DNA of 64,000 nucleotides from Guadua angustifolia (GCA_036346375.1 CM070500.1:71862525-71926524), one strand, 5' to 3'. Counted from the first letter of the stretch, positions 10,500 through 23,130 are shown. Notes: generated by a model from the sequence alone, not told the origin. Made by a program: numbers and translations.

Positions 10500-11250
10500 T
10501 CCCCTTGTTGGCCTTTCATCCAATGGGGGTTGGATATTATAGGCCCTCTCCCTCGAGCCCTAGGAGACATTTGGTTTGCAATAGTGGCTGTTAACTACTT
10601 CAAATGGGTTGAAGTAGAGGCCCTAGTGAATGTGACTTCCATTACAGTGAAAAAGTTTGTCTAAAAAACATAATATGATTCATTGGGGTGCCCTGAGCGA
10701 TAACACTCGACAATGGCCCATAATTTGACTCCATCATGCTCTGACCATTTTGCCATAGCCTAGGGGTGAAGATGTGCTTCGCATCTGTAGCCCACCCGCA
10801 ATTTAATGGTGCTGTGGAGCATGTTGATGAAACACTGGGTGGCGGCCTCAAGAGATAACTCATCAGAGCTTCAAAAGGCAAATGGCCTGAAGAATTGCAA
10901 CACGTACCGTGGTCAGTATGGACTACAGCCACCCAACCTACTAGGTTCACCCCTTTAGACTGCTCTTCAGGGTCGTGAACAAAGGCGACCGACAATCTTG
11001 CTCTGTACCTCATAAGCACCTCCATCACTTACAGCCATAACATGAAGCCGTGGTCCCTCGAGGCTAGTGGTCTTGTTCTACGAAGGGCCTTGTACACAGG
11101 AACCCTCAGAAAGCTTTCGTCAAAATGGGAAGGTCTATACATCATTTTAGCATCTCTTTGGCTAGAATCCTATTGCCTAGTGGCCCCTAAAGGAAGGGCA
11201 CTCAAGCATTCCATAAATAGAGACTGCCTTCACAAGTACTACGCCTAGAG
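10500..11250 (+). pseudogene. integrase, degenerate (gypsy relic #1)
   Basis: Fragments in changing frames include WIGPSPTPRALGD, AIVAVNYFKWVEVEAL, ITVKKF and, near 11042-11248, MGRSIHHFSIPLARIL-like and HKYYA sequence. Their order matches a Ty3/gypsy integrase core and C-terminal chromatin-binding end. Several in-frame stops are present. The DD35E triad cannot be traced completely. Confidence 0.6.
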
Positions 11251-11289
11251 AAGGCCAAAAGGCATGACATATGTCCTAGCATGTCAACT

Positions 11290-12560
11290 TTATGTAATAC
11301 CCCTTTCTTTCATTTTTGTGACATAGGCGAGTTTTTGTTAACAATACATGTCGGAGGCCATCAAGCCATGACATGCTCTCTAGAGCCTAAACCATCACAT
11401 GGGCCATCGAGCCCTGACATGCTCTTCGGAGCCTAAACTATCATGAGGGCCATCAAAAATAGTAGCATAGTTCTACACAACTTATATCATGATTCCAGAA
11501 AATGCTATCATACAACAAGAAGAAAAAGAGAGAAGAAAGAAGAAAATAAAAAAACCTAAGCTTGCTTCAGTGCGAAGTGTCCTCAAGGACCTCCCATTTC
11601 TTCGCTAGAAAAATCTTCGACCTTAATATAATTCACTCATAGAACCTGCTAGGTGCCTAGAAGTTTTGCTAGAATTGAATGGACTCCTTGCGAGGTGCAT
11701 CTCTTTGGAGATAAATTTCAGTACTAAACTCACTCAAGTTCCCCAGGAAGAGTTTGGATCTAGGCCGCTCCGAGCATCTCCCCATGAAGATCGATTCATT
11801 GAGGCCGAACCATGGCCTCAATATGTTCCTCCTTTCGGTCCGCATGAAAAGCTAAGGATTTGGATGAACGGACATAGAGATGAGGAGGCCACCTTCGTGC
11901 TACGACGCCACACCCATACACCAGATCCTGCCAAAGGGAAAACAAGTTGTAATGAAAGACAGCTAAGCTACACCAAAGATAGACTCAAAATAACCAATGT
12001 ACACCTAGCATTCATAATCAAGCAAAAGCACAAGGTCATGATACAACTATTCATGACTCATGGGTCGATTACAATAAGAGAAGTAACGAAGAGAAGAAAC
12101 ACAATAAGGTTGACATAAAAACAGAGCAGCGGGAGCAAATGAACCACTCGACCCCTGCCTTCCCCCTAGGAAAGGTCACCAATGTCGGCTTGCCATTGGT
12201 CCCCGTGGGCATATCCCAATTACTCACCCAGGTAAGTATCTTGATCAAGGGCCTTGCGACGGGATACCCATGGGGTGATGTGTCCGAACCGGTTCCACAA
12301 TCTCTCCTTAAAGCTCCAAGCAGACTTTTGACTGATGTGAATGGCTCATCCCATGCATCCTATGTGTGTGTGTGGGAGGGGGGAGGTCCAGCTAAGGGTG
12401 AGCCAATGAGGCCAACTGATTGCAACCTTAGAGATGTAGGAGCCCTAGAAACAATTGTGTGGTCACTTGGGTGTAATGGCTCCCATTGGCCTTGGTCGCC
12501 TCAAAAACCAAAGAGGTTGAATCGAGAAGGCATATGGCCGAGCTACCAGTATTAGCCTCC
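11290..12560. other. retroelement spacer downstream of integrase, no clear gene
   Basis: Between 11340 and 11470, short near-repeats GGCCATCAAGCCATGACATG and GGGCCATCGAGCCCTGACAT alternate with GAGCCTAAAC. ORFs at 11666-12118 (150 codons) and 12139-12555 (138 codons) show no recognisable domain. This is the usual position of spacer sequence in Tat-lineage elements. Confidence 0.4.
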
Positions 12561-12568
12561 TCATGGAT

Positions 12569-12778
12569 TCAATTGGGAACCTCGACTTCTAAGTTTCGGA
12601 GGGCCACTTCCAAGGAATCCATGGCTTCCCACAAGGTGTGCACCAGCAGGATTTTATCTTTGTGCTCGGAAACCAAGTCCCCTTCCAAGGTAGTCTTCTC
12701 GCCTTGCAAGACTTGTAATTGGGTCTCAAGTTCTATTTTTTCCCTCGAGGCTACCTCGGATATGGCTTGAAGTTTCAC
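12569..12778 (-). CDS. antisense coiled-coil ORF fragment of gypsy relic #1
   Basis: The 69-aa minus-strand frame is rich in Glu, Leu, Lys and Gln with heptad-like spacing (SREKIELETQLQVLQGEKT). Grass Tat/RIRE2-like elements often carry an antisense ORF with a coiled-coil segment between integrase and the 3' LTR. The minus-strand frames at 28777-29338, beyond the CACTA insertion, may be the N-terminal part of the same ORF. It has no known function and is probably not expressed as it stands. Confidence 0.4.
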   Translation of the reverse strand: MKLQAISEVASREKIELETQLQVLQGEKTTLEGDLVSEHKDKILLVHTLWEAMDSLEVALRNLEVEVPN

Positions 12779-13383
12779 CTCAAGCCCTTTCTTCTCCTAT
12801 GCTATCGCCTCTATGATAGCACGTGCCAAGCCTTTGGCATCCTTCTTCTCCTCTCCAAGAAGCCGAACATGCTACAATAGTGAAGATTTTTCTCTGGATG
12901 GTGCCTTCACCTCAACACAGATGACACTTAGATAGCTCCAAGGGCGGATGAGTCAGCTCGACTAGCCCTTCAAGCTGAATGCACAAGGGCTAACATCTAC
13001 ATAATGAATTAGGAAGAGAAGAAAGCATAAAACCCTTGTTTATATAAGAAAGGGAAAGAAAAGGGGGAGAGGGGATTCATAAGAGGATGAATATAGTCGG
13101 GCAGGTGGGCCTCTAGAGCATTTATGGTGCCTTCGAAATTATATATTGATTTGGGGCATGGAGGGGCCGAACCCTCAGCCTAGGGATTAGGGCCGCCCTT
13201 TTCAGCAGACAACTCCGGTAAAGTTGGAGAGGCCCCCAATGCATTGGCCCTAGGTCCTCCAGCTGGAATGTGGATCTCCAGCTTAGGAGGTGCCACTGTC
13301 AAAGAGGGTGAAGTTAACTATGCTTCTAGAGGTAATAGAAGAATGACACCCACTGGGTCAAAAGTATGCTCCATAGTAGGTAT

Positions 13384-13386
13384 GTC
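13384..13386. repeat. 3-bp target duplication GTC, left copy
   Basis: GTC immediately precedes the CACTA terminus at 13387. The right copy is 28464-28466. Confidence 0.85.
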
Positions 13387-13610
13387 CACTACAAGAAAAA
13401 GGGGAAAATTCGTGGGTTTTTTTAAATTCATGGGTCCCAAAAACCCCATTTAATTTACAGATTTAAATTGCTTGTTTAGAAAATACCCACGATTTACTAA
13501 ATTCGTGGGTCATAAAAACCCACGAATTTATCATTTAAATTGCTCAGATATCGTGCATTGACCCATTTAATTAAATTAAATTCGTGGCCTATTTTGCCCA
13601 CGAATTTAAA
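13387..13610. repeat. 5' terminal and subterminal repeats of the 15-kb CACTA
   Basis: At least six copies of AAATTCGTGGG or its complement CCCACGAATTT occur within 220 bp of the terminus. The motif is shared with 28085-28445 at the other end. They are expected binding sites for the element's TNPA-like protein. Confidence 0.75.
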
Positions 13611-13639
13611 AAGTTAACCCTAGCTTACCTAACCTTTGA

Positions 13640-13935
13640 TTGATCCGCTTCTCTTCTCACTCTCTCTGTCGATCTCTTCTCTCCCTCACCACCCCCTCAC
13701 CACCCTTACGCCTCCCGCCCGCCACCCCCCCTTCGCCGCCCGCCCCCTTTGCCCTCGCCCACGCCCCCGCCCCGCCCGCCACGCCCCCTTCCCCACGCCG
13801 CCCTACGCCCTTGAGCCCCCGCCGCCCGCCACGCCTCGCCCTACCGCCCGCCCGCCCTGCCTCACCCCCGCCTGCCCGTCACCGCCTACTGACGCCTCGC
13901 TCATAATACCGAACTCGCCTTCTTTCATTGGTAAG
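13640..13935 (+). promoter_or_regulatory. C-rich leader with splice donor, probable 5' exon of CACTA gene
   Basis: A CT-rich start (CTCTTCTCACTCTCTCTGTC) is followed by about 220 bp of CCGCCC-rich sequence, then CTTTCATTG|GTAAGTTGG with a strong splice donor at 13931. The Pro-rich ORFs across it (13636-14013 and 13640-13906) follow base composition and have no domain. It is most simply a transcription start and untranslated exon for the transposase downstream. Confidence 0.35.
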
Positions 13936-14749
13936 TTGGATTGCTATGTTTGTGTGTATGCTCGAGTTAGGCGAGAGAAGTTCAAGGCTCAGCCACTTGA
14001 ATGGATTAATTGATCGAAATTAATGGGATTTTCCTTTGAAAGAATTAAGAATGGGATTCAAAACAGAGTTTGTGTGTGAGAAATGTGGACAGGTCTTGGA
14101 TTTGTCATTTTAGCATTTCTGGTAACTATGGTCTACCATGATCTGATTGTTTGCACTTGAAAGGAGTTCTTAATAGGCATTTGTCGGTTTTGTTTGCAGA
14201 TTTATCAATCATTGAATATATATTTTCTATGATCATATGAAAATTGTGTGAAATATGCTTAATTCAGCTAAGAATTTTATCTTGGTAATCTATTGTACTA
14301 CAAAAATGTTCTGCAAATTTAAGACGTGGTTGGGTTAGGTGTACTCCCTTTGTTTCTTGGTATCGTCAACCTTGAGGATTTGTTTGTACCATACTTTAAT
14401 AAATTTTCCTGATGTTAAACACTTTACCCTCGCAAGTTGTCTTCATTTGCGGTGTGATTGTAGAAGCACTCAAGTTGGACAGGTTTGTAGAAGCTTTGTT
14501 CATCATCGAGCCAATTCTCCAAGAGTTGTGAGTTAAAAAACCCTTGCAAAGATCTATTATTGAACTTATTGATATACCCATCCGCTACTTTCCTCGATCG
14601 GTTGCCACACATTACTTGGTCAGTGTTGGTCGCTGAAGAAGTAGAGCGTCGTTAGCCAAATTGGGTCCTGTAGTCAGCTAGAATTCAAGGAAGGTACAAG
14701 ATCATGCAACTTGTTCTTTCTTGTTGCACTTGTGTATGCATTTTTATTC

Positions 14750-14879
14750 GCTAGAATGTCTCCAGCTTGGTTTGAGAGATTGATATATATATTATAACCG
14801 TAAATGTTTTTTGTCTCACGAGTGGATGTCCTATTTACTAGAGAGGTCATGCCAAAATTTTGTACATTTCGGTGACTTC
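14750..14879 (+). repeat. internal ~130-140 bp repeat, copy 1 of 3
   Basis: Begins GCTAGAATGTCTCCAGCTTG and ends TTTTGTACATTTCGGTGACT. Copies 2 and 3, at 22981-23120 and 27456-27594, bracket the captured gene block. Shared landmarks are GGTTTGAGAGATTGATATAT, GTGGATGTCCTATTTAC and GAGAGGTCATGC. Confidence 0.85.
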
Positions 14880-15371
14880 GTAATGATTAATTCGCTTGAA
14901 GTTATTTCATCTCATTTTATATTCACGATATGGTATATATATTTTTATTCTCTCGCCGCTTGTATATAACGTTAGAGTTTAGGGTTTGCGTCGAACAAGA
15001 GAGAGCCTAGGCGTCACCCGTTTGGAACGGCGATCTCACATTTGCTTGTGAGGTGCGCGGTTCTCGAATTGTCCAACAGATTTTGGACACTTCGAGAATG
15101 TTGGTTGTTAGATAGGGGCTCGTGGCGTCGCGAGCGATCCGAACGTGATTTCGGCGATAACCTCTGTTGTTCTTCGACGCACCAAAGATCAGCGTGCGCT
15201 TGGAGAACAAATGCGGTTATCTTTGCCAAATTTCGTTCGGTTAGAGCGACGTCACAGTGTCGCATGCAACGGCTCCATTCTTGGGTGGGTTTAGAACACA
15301 TCTTTCCTAATAGGGTTGTCTTTGTCACCTAAGCCACGGTCGTATGTTGACATTGTTTCATTTGTTTAGCT

Positions 15372-18300
15372 TTGAGAATGGTTGACGATCGAAGGGCGAT
15401 GTATGACGGATGGAGGAGTGATGGGGGCACACAAGGAATGGGGCGGATCACGGATGCTTTCTTGAAGCAAGCATTCACCGGAGGAGCTGAATATGTGTAT
15501 TGCTGTGTACCCTCTGCGAGAATAACAAATACTACAAAGAAGGATATAGTGCAATATCACATTTGCAAAAACGGGTTCATGCCTAACTATTTGGTGTGGC
15601 ACCGCCATGGAGAGGCCGCAGGTAGGCCATTGAGTCGGACCATGGGGAGGATGACGACCGGATGGAAGAGATGCTTTGGATGATCTTGGCGGGGATTGAA
15701 TTTAACTCGGGAGGGGTCACAAATGAGGAGGTTAAGGAATTCTATAGGCTACTTGACGCTTCGGATGCTAAGTCGCATGACTTGACTAATGTGACCGCCT
15801 CGCAGTGGTTACACGGCTTATGTCGATGAAGTCGAAGTTCAACTTTTCAACAAATGCTTCAACGCTTTGCTTGAACTTATGAATGATGTCCTTCCGCCTA
15901 ACCACAAGATGCCAAAGGATTTGTACCAATCGAAAAAGTTGATGGCCACCCTGGATGAATTACTAGAAGATTGATGTGTGCGAGAATAATTGCATGTCGC
16001 TCGAAGGATCATGACAAGGATACTCATTGTATGCATTGCAGTAAGTGTAGATTTGTTGAGGTGGTAGATGAGGAAGGGGTATCAATGACTACAAAGGTCG
16101 CGACTAAACAACTTGTTCGCACATGCCGATCACGGATAGGCTTAAACGGTTGTACATGTCAAAAGAAACAAATAAACATATGCGGTGGCACAAAGAAGGT
16201 AAACGTGAGGACCGAGACCCGGATAAGATGGTGCATCCGTCTGATGACGAGGCATGGCAGGCATTGGACCGATTCAATCCTGCATTTGCAAGCGACCCTA
16301 GGAGTGTTCGTCTTGGTTTATCCACGGACGGTTTCACACCTTTCAGCACAAGCGCTAGCCCCTACTCTTGTTGGCCGGTCTTCATCATGCTATACAATCT
16401 TCCACCTGATATTTGCTTGAAAGAGGGGTTCATATTCCTTGCTCTTGTCATTCTAGGTCCTAAGCATCCAGGGAAGGATCTCAATGTGTTTATGCGGCCC
16501 TTAATTGACGATTTGAAAAAGTTGTGGTGAGGGGAAAAGGCATACGACAGCGTTGCTGGTAGAGAATTTACCTTACGAGCCGCATACCGTGGTCGGTCCA
16601 TGATTTGTTGGCATATGGCATTTGGGCCGACCGGTGTGTTCATGGTCGCTGGTTGTCCAATTTGTATGGTCGACTCGATGCATTCAGGCTCACGCACGTT
16701 AAAAAGATTTCATTCTTCGATTGCCATCGACGGTGGCTTCCGGCGAGGCACCCTTTCTGGAATGATGCAAAAGCATTTTGAAAAGGAAAGAAAGTTAAAA
16801 AAGGGCCACCGGGCGACTCACAGAGAGGAGATAGCTGAATGGCATAGTCGGCTTGAACGATCTACTAAGTGGGTTTCACTTGCTATGGAAAGGAGCACAA
16901 CCGACTCATATTTCTTTTTTTGGGAGCTGCTTTACGCGAAAGCTTTGATTCTGCCAAGATAACATAGATTTGATGCACCAAGAGCGCAATGTGGCGTAAA
17001 GCATCATAAGCATGGTGTTTGATGTAACCGACAAAACAAAGGATAACGTGAGTGCTAGGAAAGACATGGGTGATCATTGTGCTAGGCCGTGGCTCGAGGT
17101 TAAAGTTGGTTTAAATGGAAATGAGAGCCGCCACGAGCTCCATAATCGTGAAGCCGTAAGACCGTAAACAGATTTTGAGGTGGTTGAAAACTCTAAAGTT
17201 TCTCGATCGCTATGCATCTAACATAAAACGGGTCAGGAATGTCAAGACCGTAAGCTAAACGGGCTAAAGAGTCATGATTACCATATTATCATGGAAAGAC
17301 TTGTTCCGTAATGTTTCGTGGCTATTTTGATAATGAGTTGTGGAGGATGTTAGCCGAGCTCGCCATTTCTATAAGCGAGATATGCGCTAAGGAAATCTCA
17401 AGACGTTGATGCGAAGTTAGAGAAGGAAATTCCATTGCTTGTATGCAAGTTGGAAAAAACTTTCCCACCTGGTTTTATGAATGTGATGCAACATCTGCTG
17501 GTGCATCTGCGTTGGGAAGCGATGGTTGGAGGTCCTGCGTAGTTCAGATGGATGTATAGTCAGGAAAGGGAGTTGAAAAAGCTTAGAGCTACAGTGCGCA
17601 ACAAGGCAAGGGTAGAGGGGTGTATCACAGAGGCTTATGCAAGTAAAGAGATCACAAACTTCTCAACAAAGTATTTCGCACTCAAGCACAACATGAGTGC
17701 CCCTACGAATCGGTACCGTCGCTGAATAAGAACAGCCAGTGAACTTAAGCTTTTTCAATGCAAGGGTCAACTCATGGGTCGCATAATCGCACACCATGTT
17801 GAGTATGAGGAGTAGAACTCGCCATGCTTTACATGTTCAAGAACATGGTAGAAGTTGAAAAATATTTTGAGTAAGTGACTTTTCTGAATTATGTTTTGAA
17901 CATTTCAGTGTAGTGTCCTTTTTAACCCGGGAATAAATGACGCAAAGTGTTTGACAAAGAAATTTGGAAGTCAACTCGACAACCCACAAGTAAGCAATTG
18001 GATAACTTACGCCGTGATGGGTTGAAAGGCGCCCAAGCTTCGTGCAATGGTTCCACAAGATGTAATTTGACAATTTATTCCATTTTTTAAATGAATTGTT
18101 GTAGTAACTTAATATTAGACTAACAAAGGATGCATATTGCTATATAGTGTATGCGTGATGCCTCCGTCCTCGAGGATCTCCGACGGCTCTCACATGGTGA
18201 TGTGACGGCAAGGAGCTATAGTCTCTATGATGTGAACGGGTTCCGCTTTGACAAATAAATTAGAAGCTAGCCGCCCACTTGCGCCACTTCAAACAATGGA

Positions 18301-18851
18301 GTAGTCACAACGCCGTTCGATTCCAGCGGTGATATATTAGACTACTACGGTGTTGTACAAAACATAATTGAGTATACCTTTGGGGTGCCAAAGAACTGAA
18401 GGTTGTGTTTTTGATTTCCATTGGTTCGATCCACACAACGGCACGCGTGTGATGACTTTGGGATGGTGGAGGTGAAGCACGTCATGGCTTCAGGCCACAT
18501 CAATAACATTGTGCTTGCACATCGGGTTGAGCAGTGTACTACCCGAGCTATCCTCACCGTAGCTTGAAGGCTTGGTGGGTTGTATTTAAAGTTAACCTCA
18601 AGTATATCCTCCAGATGTTTCAGATGTGCAAAGCAACGAGAAGATGATGTGGGTGATGTATATCAAGAAGAAGCTATGGGGATTCTTTCCTTGTCTCCGA
18701 CGGGCAGACTCGATCGATTACCTACCGATGCCACGACGTAATAACAGATGAACCAGGCCCTTCACGGAAACGTCCTCAAAAGTCAGTAAGGATTGCACGT
18801 CTCAATGAAATACGAGTCGCAGAAGCAGATTCCGACGCCGACGACTTTTGA
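15372..18851 (+). pseudogene. TNP2-type (TNPD) CACTA transposase, degenerate
   Basis: The first exon (15372-15683) matches the transposase-associated N-terminal domain of plant TNP2 proteins (YHICKNGFMPNYLVWHRHGE). The TNP2 core is readable at 16010-16960: HCMHCSKC, LGLSTDGFTPF, YSCWPVFIMLYNLPPDIC and KHPGKDLNVFMRPLIDDLKKLW. It continues after a stop with DSVAGREFTLRAA and a diverged CPICMVDSMHSG. The C-terminal region (about 17440-17720: LEKTFPPGFMNVM, QFRWMY) resembles DUF4218. The segment 18320-18850 (DYYGVVQNIIEY, DDFGMVEV) resembles DUF4216. The protein would bind the termini and catalyse excision and insertion. Several frame changes interrupt it. Start and stop are approximate. Confidence 0.8.
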
Positions 18852-19394
18852 TATGTATATTTTGTAAGATGTGCTTGATCTTAAAGAGAAGCACGGTGCA
18901 TGATATGTATGCTTGAGTGCTTGTCTATATATATCTTCGGTGCACATGTGAAAGTGGTGATATTGAATGTATAGAAATGACATATATAGCATGCTTCATA
19001 ACTCTGTTCTTACCGTGATAATGTTTTCTATATTGAAACAGAGAGGTTGTCATATTGTCAGATAACTACGTAAATAAATTCATTAGCAAGAATAAGTTGA
19101 GGTCAAGAAAGTAATAGATTGAAAAGTCATTAGCATGCAAGAATTCTGAATTAATGCAACTCCTTACTGGTACCCTGAAATGCATGTTTCTTTATAAAAG
19201 AACATGCTTAGTATGAGTTGGTCAATCTAGAAAATGTCAAGTTCCGGATAGACAGATAGTAAATGTATTTGTTGGGCAATGCCCCTCTATGCTGCATGAT
19301 CTGTATCTGCAAGTTATTGTTGTCTCATTCATTTTTGCAAGTTATTGAAAATTATTTGTAGACCTGTGTACTAACTCTTGTCAAATTTGAACAG

Positions 19395-21338
19395 ATGAGT
19401 ATGTTCAGGCATCAGGTTGACAAGCTTAAAGGCAAGTTCAGCGGGTCGTCCTCCAGAAGGTCGAGGAGCAGGGGTTCTGATGCTCAGGACTCGACGGCCG
19501 GCCAAAGCCATGTTTGGCTGGGTCAGCAGATTAGACAATGGCAGAGAACAACTCGAAGGTGCTTGATGAGCAAAGACGAGGAGGACAAGGAGCGAGGCAG
19601 GAGAGAGGGAGTGGGGGTTGAGGCCGAGGGACAGGTGGGGGTTGAGGACGAGGGGCAGGTGGGATGTGAGGATGAGGACTTGAGCGAGGCGGACGACGAG
19701 GAGGTCGTTGGGGGTGGTGGCGGTGGGATGACAGATGCAGACGCCGAGGCCGAGGCAGCAGCAGATGCAGAGTTGGCGGCAACCTTAGATCCAGTTGAAG
19801 AGGGCGGGACTACTTCGGGTACCATCAGGTATATGCGTAGTATTGGATTATCATTTAATATCCATATTTACATTGTAATGTCTATGAACTAATGATTTGC
19901 ATTTTAGGTTTCGTAAAACCGTCTCGGTTAATCTCGAGATGCAACCCGGCCGATAGGAGGTTGATAGAGCTACACGGGAGCAGGTAACAGTTATATCTTT
20001 CATGTCTTTTCTTTTAGCATGAGCTAAGTGACAACTTATTGTTTTGATGCATCTTTGTCTTGTATTTTGTTGTAGGCACTGGAAAGAGCCGGGTTGGAAT
20101 GGGACGGGCCACATTACAAAGGTTAACGCCGTGCTAGGAGCCCTTGGCCGCTACTACTACCCCGCATGGTTGAGTCAGCAGGATAGATTCGCGACCACAA
20201 CCGAAGCAGGGCGTTGAAGAAGAACGTGGAGGAGGCGAAGACAACCAAACATGTCGTATGCAAAGATGGGCTGGCTTCGGGTGAGTTTATGCTATGTATT
20301 TACTCTATTTGAGTATTGCTTTAAATGCAAATACAATTTGACAATGTGTAATCTATGCAGAGAGGTTCCGCTTGAGAACGAAGACGATTACAACACTTTG
20401 AAGAAGGCATCGCTTCAATAGAATGCACGTGATTCAAGCACGGATTCAAGCTGTCATCAATTTTCACAAGAGGGTGAAGAAGGTGAACATGAGAAGACCA
20501 GAGGCGAGGAGGATACACCGAGTAACAAGAGTATCTCCAGAGCTTGGTCGATTGGATAATGAAGGACATGGAGGCTTGGAGGTGGATGTGCCAGATCAAG
20601 CGCCGGTGGATTTTCGAGAAAATCAAATAGAATTCGAGGGAATGAAGAAGTAGATTGGGGAAGCACAAGTACAGCATATGAGCGGACACATTGGCCTAGA
20701 ACAACGCATGGTAAGTATCGGTATTATAATTGTTAGTGAATTTGTCACTATGTTTCTAACTTTGCATCAGAGAGGTCGAAGTGGGAGTACTCCCACTTTG
20801 TGGAAGTTTACATCCGGGGCACCAAGGCGAGGATCCACAGAACCCTGGATGTTTTGTGCGACGACAAGACTCTTGCAAGGATGGTAAGTATAAATGACAC
20901 AATATGTTTGTGCAAATTTACATCCGGAGCACCAATATGTTGTTTTGCAGACGTCATATGTAGAAGAAATGACACAACGTCATGGGCCGGAGTTTGATTG
21001 GAGGGTCGCGCCGGTCGATGTGGAAGCGTTGTACCACGCTGGAGGGGGCCTAAAGCATGGGAGGTTCGTTAATAAAACTGATTTTAATTGTTTCCGCCCT
21101 ATGAATAACAAAAATGTTGCATGGTTACATTTCAGTATATATCGTTTGTAGGTGGGCCATGGGGACAGTTGTGGATCATGATCGTCATCCACGAGGCTTG
21201 ACTTCCTCACAGGGAGTACCGCTTTCGCTCGCCGAGGTCCACACGGAAGCACAAGCGCAGGAGGAGGCTCGTCAAGCGAGAGGAGGCTCGCTGCGCGAGA
21301 GGAAGCTCAAGAATTACGAGAAGACTCGTAATACATGA
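19395..21338 (+). pseudogene. second CACTA gene (TNPA-like position), multi-exon
   Basis: The first open exon (19395-19830) encodes a Ser/Arg-rich start (GSSSRRSRSRGSDAQ), then an acidic Glu/Asp/Gly/Ala-rich stretch. Later pieces read HWKEPGWNGTGHITKVNAVL (20079-20140), FVEVYIRGTKARIHRTLDVL (20790-20860), and TSYVEEMTQRHGPEFDWRVA (20950-21010) with ALYHAGGGLKHGR. Exon edges with GT and AG are visible, for example donor GTAAGTATC at 20710 and acceptor TTTTGCAG before 20950. Position and composition fit the DNA-binding accessory protein of CACTA elements. I recognise the style but not a named domain. Confidence 0.5.
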
Positions 21339-21833
21339 AAATGTATCTGCAGTACAATCTCAACTTTAAACAAATCGCTCAATTGTACATTTGTGATTAA
21401 AATCTAACAAACAATCTATATGCAAAGAATCTGTCACAATCTCTTGGATCTCTTGGCCCTAACGTGCCAGTGTTTCGCCCTCCTGTTATGCCCCAGGTAA
21501 AGATACTTGAGTTCATTACTCTCTAATTCACTTAGCTCATAAAATCACGTTCCGCACATTTGCAGCCACCACCACAAGGAGAAGCATCACAGGGTGCTTA
21601 GCCTCCCCCGGTGTCCTTCATAAACCCTACTGGGATGCAGGCACCACCCCTAGGAGATGCACCTCAGGTTATATGAAACTCTCATGCATTCTTTATTTTT
21701 AAAAAACTCTATTCTCAGATACTTTGTATCACAAACTATGATCCACAGAGCTCCCGGCCTCCTCGTCCTTTCTACATGTTCACTCCACGATCCAAACCAC
21801 CTTCTCAGAGGAGAGGCACCACAGTAAAGACGG

Positions 21834-22097
21834 ATGGGTTCAATTCGTTATTCAAATTTTGAACTAATGATTTATATGTGGCATAATGTACTGTCTATGC
21901 CTTACAGGCTCCCCCCTCCAAACCCGTTCTACATGTACCCACCACCTATGCTAGGCCAAGGAATGCCTATGTACTTCAACCCGTGGGCCCTGCAGCCACC
22001 TCAGATGACACCTCAGATGACACCACAGGTGACACCTCAGACGACACCTCAGGTGACACCTCAGACGACACCTCAGACGACACTTTGTATAATGTAG
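21834..22097 (+). CDS. Pro/Gln/Thr-rich repeat exon of second CACTA gene
   Basis: 87 codons of low-complexity protein (PPPNPFYMYPPPMLGQG), then repeated PQMT/PQVT/PQTT tetrapeptides from a 12-bp tandem repeat. It lies downstream of similar Pro-rich pieces at 21470-21800. It may be the C-terminal tail of the protein starting at 19395. The frame and start are uncertain. Confidence 0.35.
   Translation: MGSIRYSNFELMIYMWHNVLSMPYRLPPPNPFYMYPPPMLGQGMPMYFNPWALQPPQMTPQMTPQVTPQTTPQVTPQTTPQTTLCIM
22001..22084. repeat. 12-bp minisatellite, about 7 copies
   Basis: Unit of the type CCTCAGATGACA / CCTCAGACGACA / CCACAGGTGACA repeats without interruption and encodes PQ(M/V/T)T. Confidence 0.9.
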
Positions 22098-22099
22098 TA

Positions 22100-22980
22100 C
22101 CAGAGAAGGATATATGAGAGCTTGTGCATCATATGGGGAAATCCATAATGAAATCTGGCTACAATGAAAGGATTACTTATATTAAGGAATGAAGATAGAT
22201 AAGCATCATATAATAGGAAATGAAATATAATGTGAGGGCCCGAGAGGCTTTGTTAAGTTATTTTTGTAGATGTGATGGGGTAAGACTGGCTTAGTTAAGA
22301 AATGAAGGATGGAGGGGGTTCTACTATGAAGAAATTTGAAGTGCTTTAAAGGAAGCTTCTGACATGATGGAATAAGATCAGGAGTTAATTCTAGGAACTC
22401 AAATCCTTTTTAGCTCAACGTGCTTTATAAAGATTGGCATTGATTTATTCATAAAATTTTATCTAGTTTTAGAAGTTCCAACTCTATTTTATTGAATGTA
22501 AGCCGTGTAGTGTTAATATAGGCATGTTTTAGTGTTACTTGAATGAGTAGTCCACTTCCATCTCATTTAATCACGACCTACAGTGTGTTCAAACTTCGAA
22601 CTCAAAAAGGAACTTGCCCCTTTTATTTGGGTTCTGACATTGTAGTCATTTTCCTTCATATAGATTGTTGCCACTGCTTCTATTGAATGCTTAAAAGATT
22701 AGTCTTGAACTTGCAGGTTTCTGGGTCACGCCCTCCGACGCATACTAACGATTTACATCATAGAAGACGTCTTCAACAAATACCGGTGGTGGTAGCGCCA
22801 TAACTCCAACAACCCCGAGGCATGAATTCCATTGTCACCGATTGGTGTATTAATGTTGGACTTTATGACTTGTTGTGATGGATAGCTTGTGAACGACTTA
22901 TTGTGTTGGACTTATTGTAATTAATGGAATGTGGATTGTATGTATTACGGTTGTATGTGTGATTGATTATCTAAGGACCT
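22100..22980. other. CACTA internal spacer, no gene recognised
   Basis: AT-rich sequence with no domain-bearing ORF. It ends at the second copy of the ~140-bp internal repeat. Confidence 0.5.
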
Positions 22981-23120
22981 GCTAGAATGTCTCCTTCTGG
23001 TTTGAGAGATTGATATATATATATATATGTATTATATCTGTAAATGTCTTTTTGTCTGCTGAGTGGATGTCCTATTTACTGGAGAGGTCATGCTGAAATT
23101 TTGTACATTTCGGTGACTTA
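22981..23120 (+). repeat. internal ~140 bp repeat, copy 2 (left border of captured block)
   Basis: GCTAGAATGTCTCCTTCTGG to TTGTACATTTCGGTGACTTA. It is about 90% identical to copies 1 (14750-14879) and 3 (27456-27594). Topoisomerase homology begins about 15 bp after it. Confidence 0.88.
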
Positions 23121-23130
23121 GTATGAGTAT

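Larger units (their letters stand above)
7550..13386 (+). mobile_element. Ty3/gypsy retrotransposon relic #1, left part
   Basis: Degenerate pol is readable on the plus strand in the order reverse transcriptase (about 7800-8500 and 9252-9440), RNase H (about 9640-10050) and integrase (about 10500-11100). A non-coding and antisense-ORF region follows. Many stops and frameshifts show it is dead. Gag, protease and a clear 5' LTR are not recognisable. It is interrupted by a hAT element (8623-9243) and by a CACTA (13387-28463). Its sequence appears to resume at 28467 after the duplicated GTC. Confidence 0.75.

Noticed and set aside
13636..14013. Pro-rich ORFs of 125 and 88 codons
   Set aside because: Composition-driven reading of a C-rich leader; no domain, and a splice donor follows at 13931.
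19523..19825. 100-codon minus-strand Ser/Ala-rich ORF
   Set aside because: Shadow of the acidic plus-strand exon at 19395-19830.
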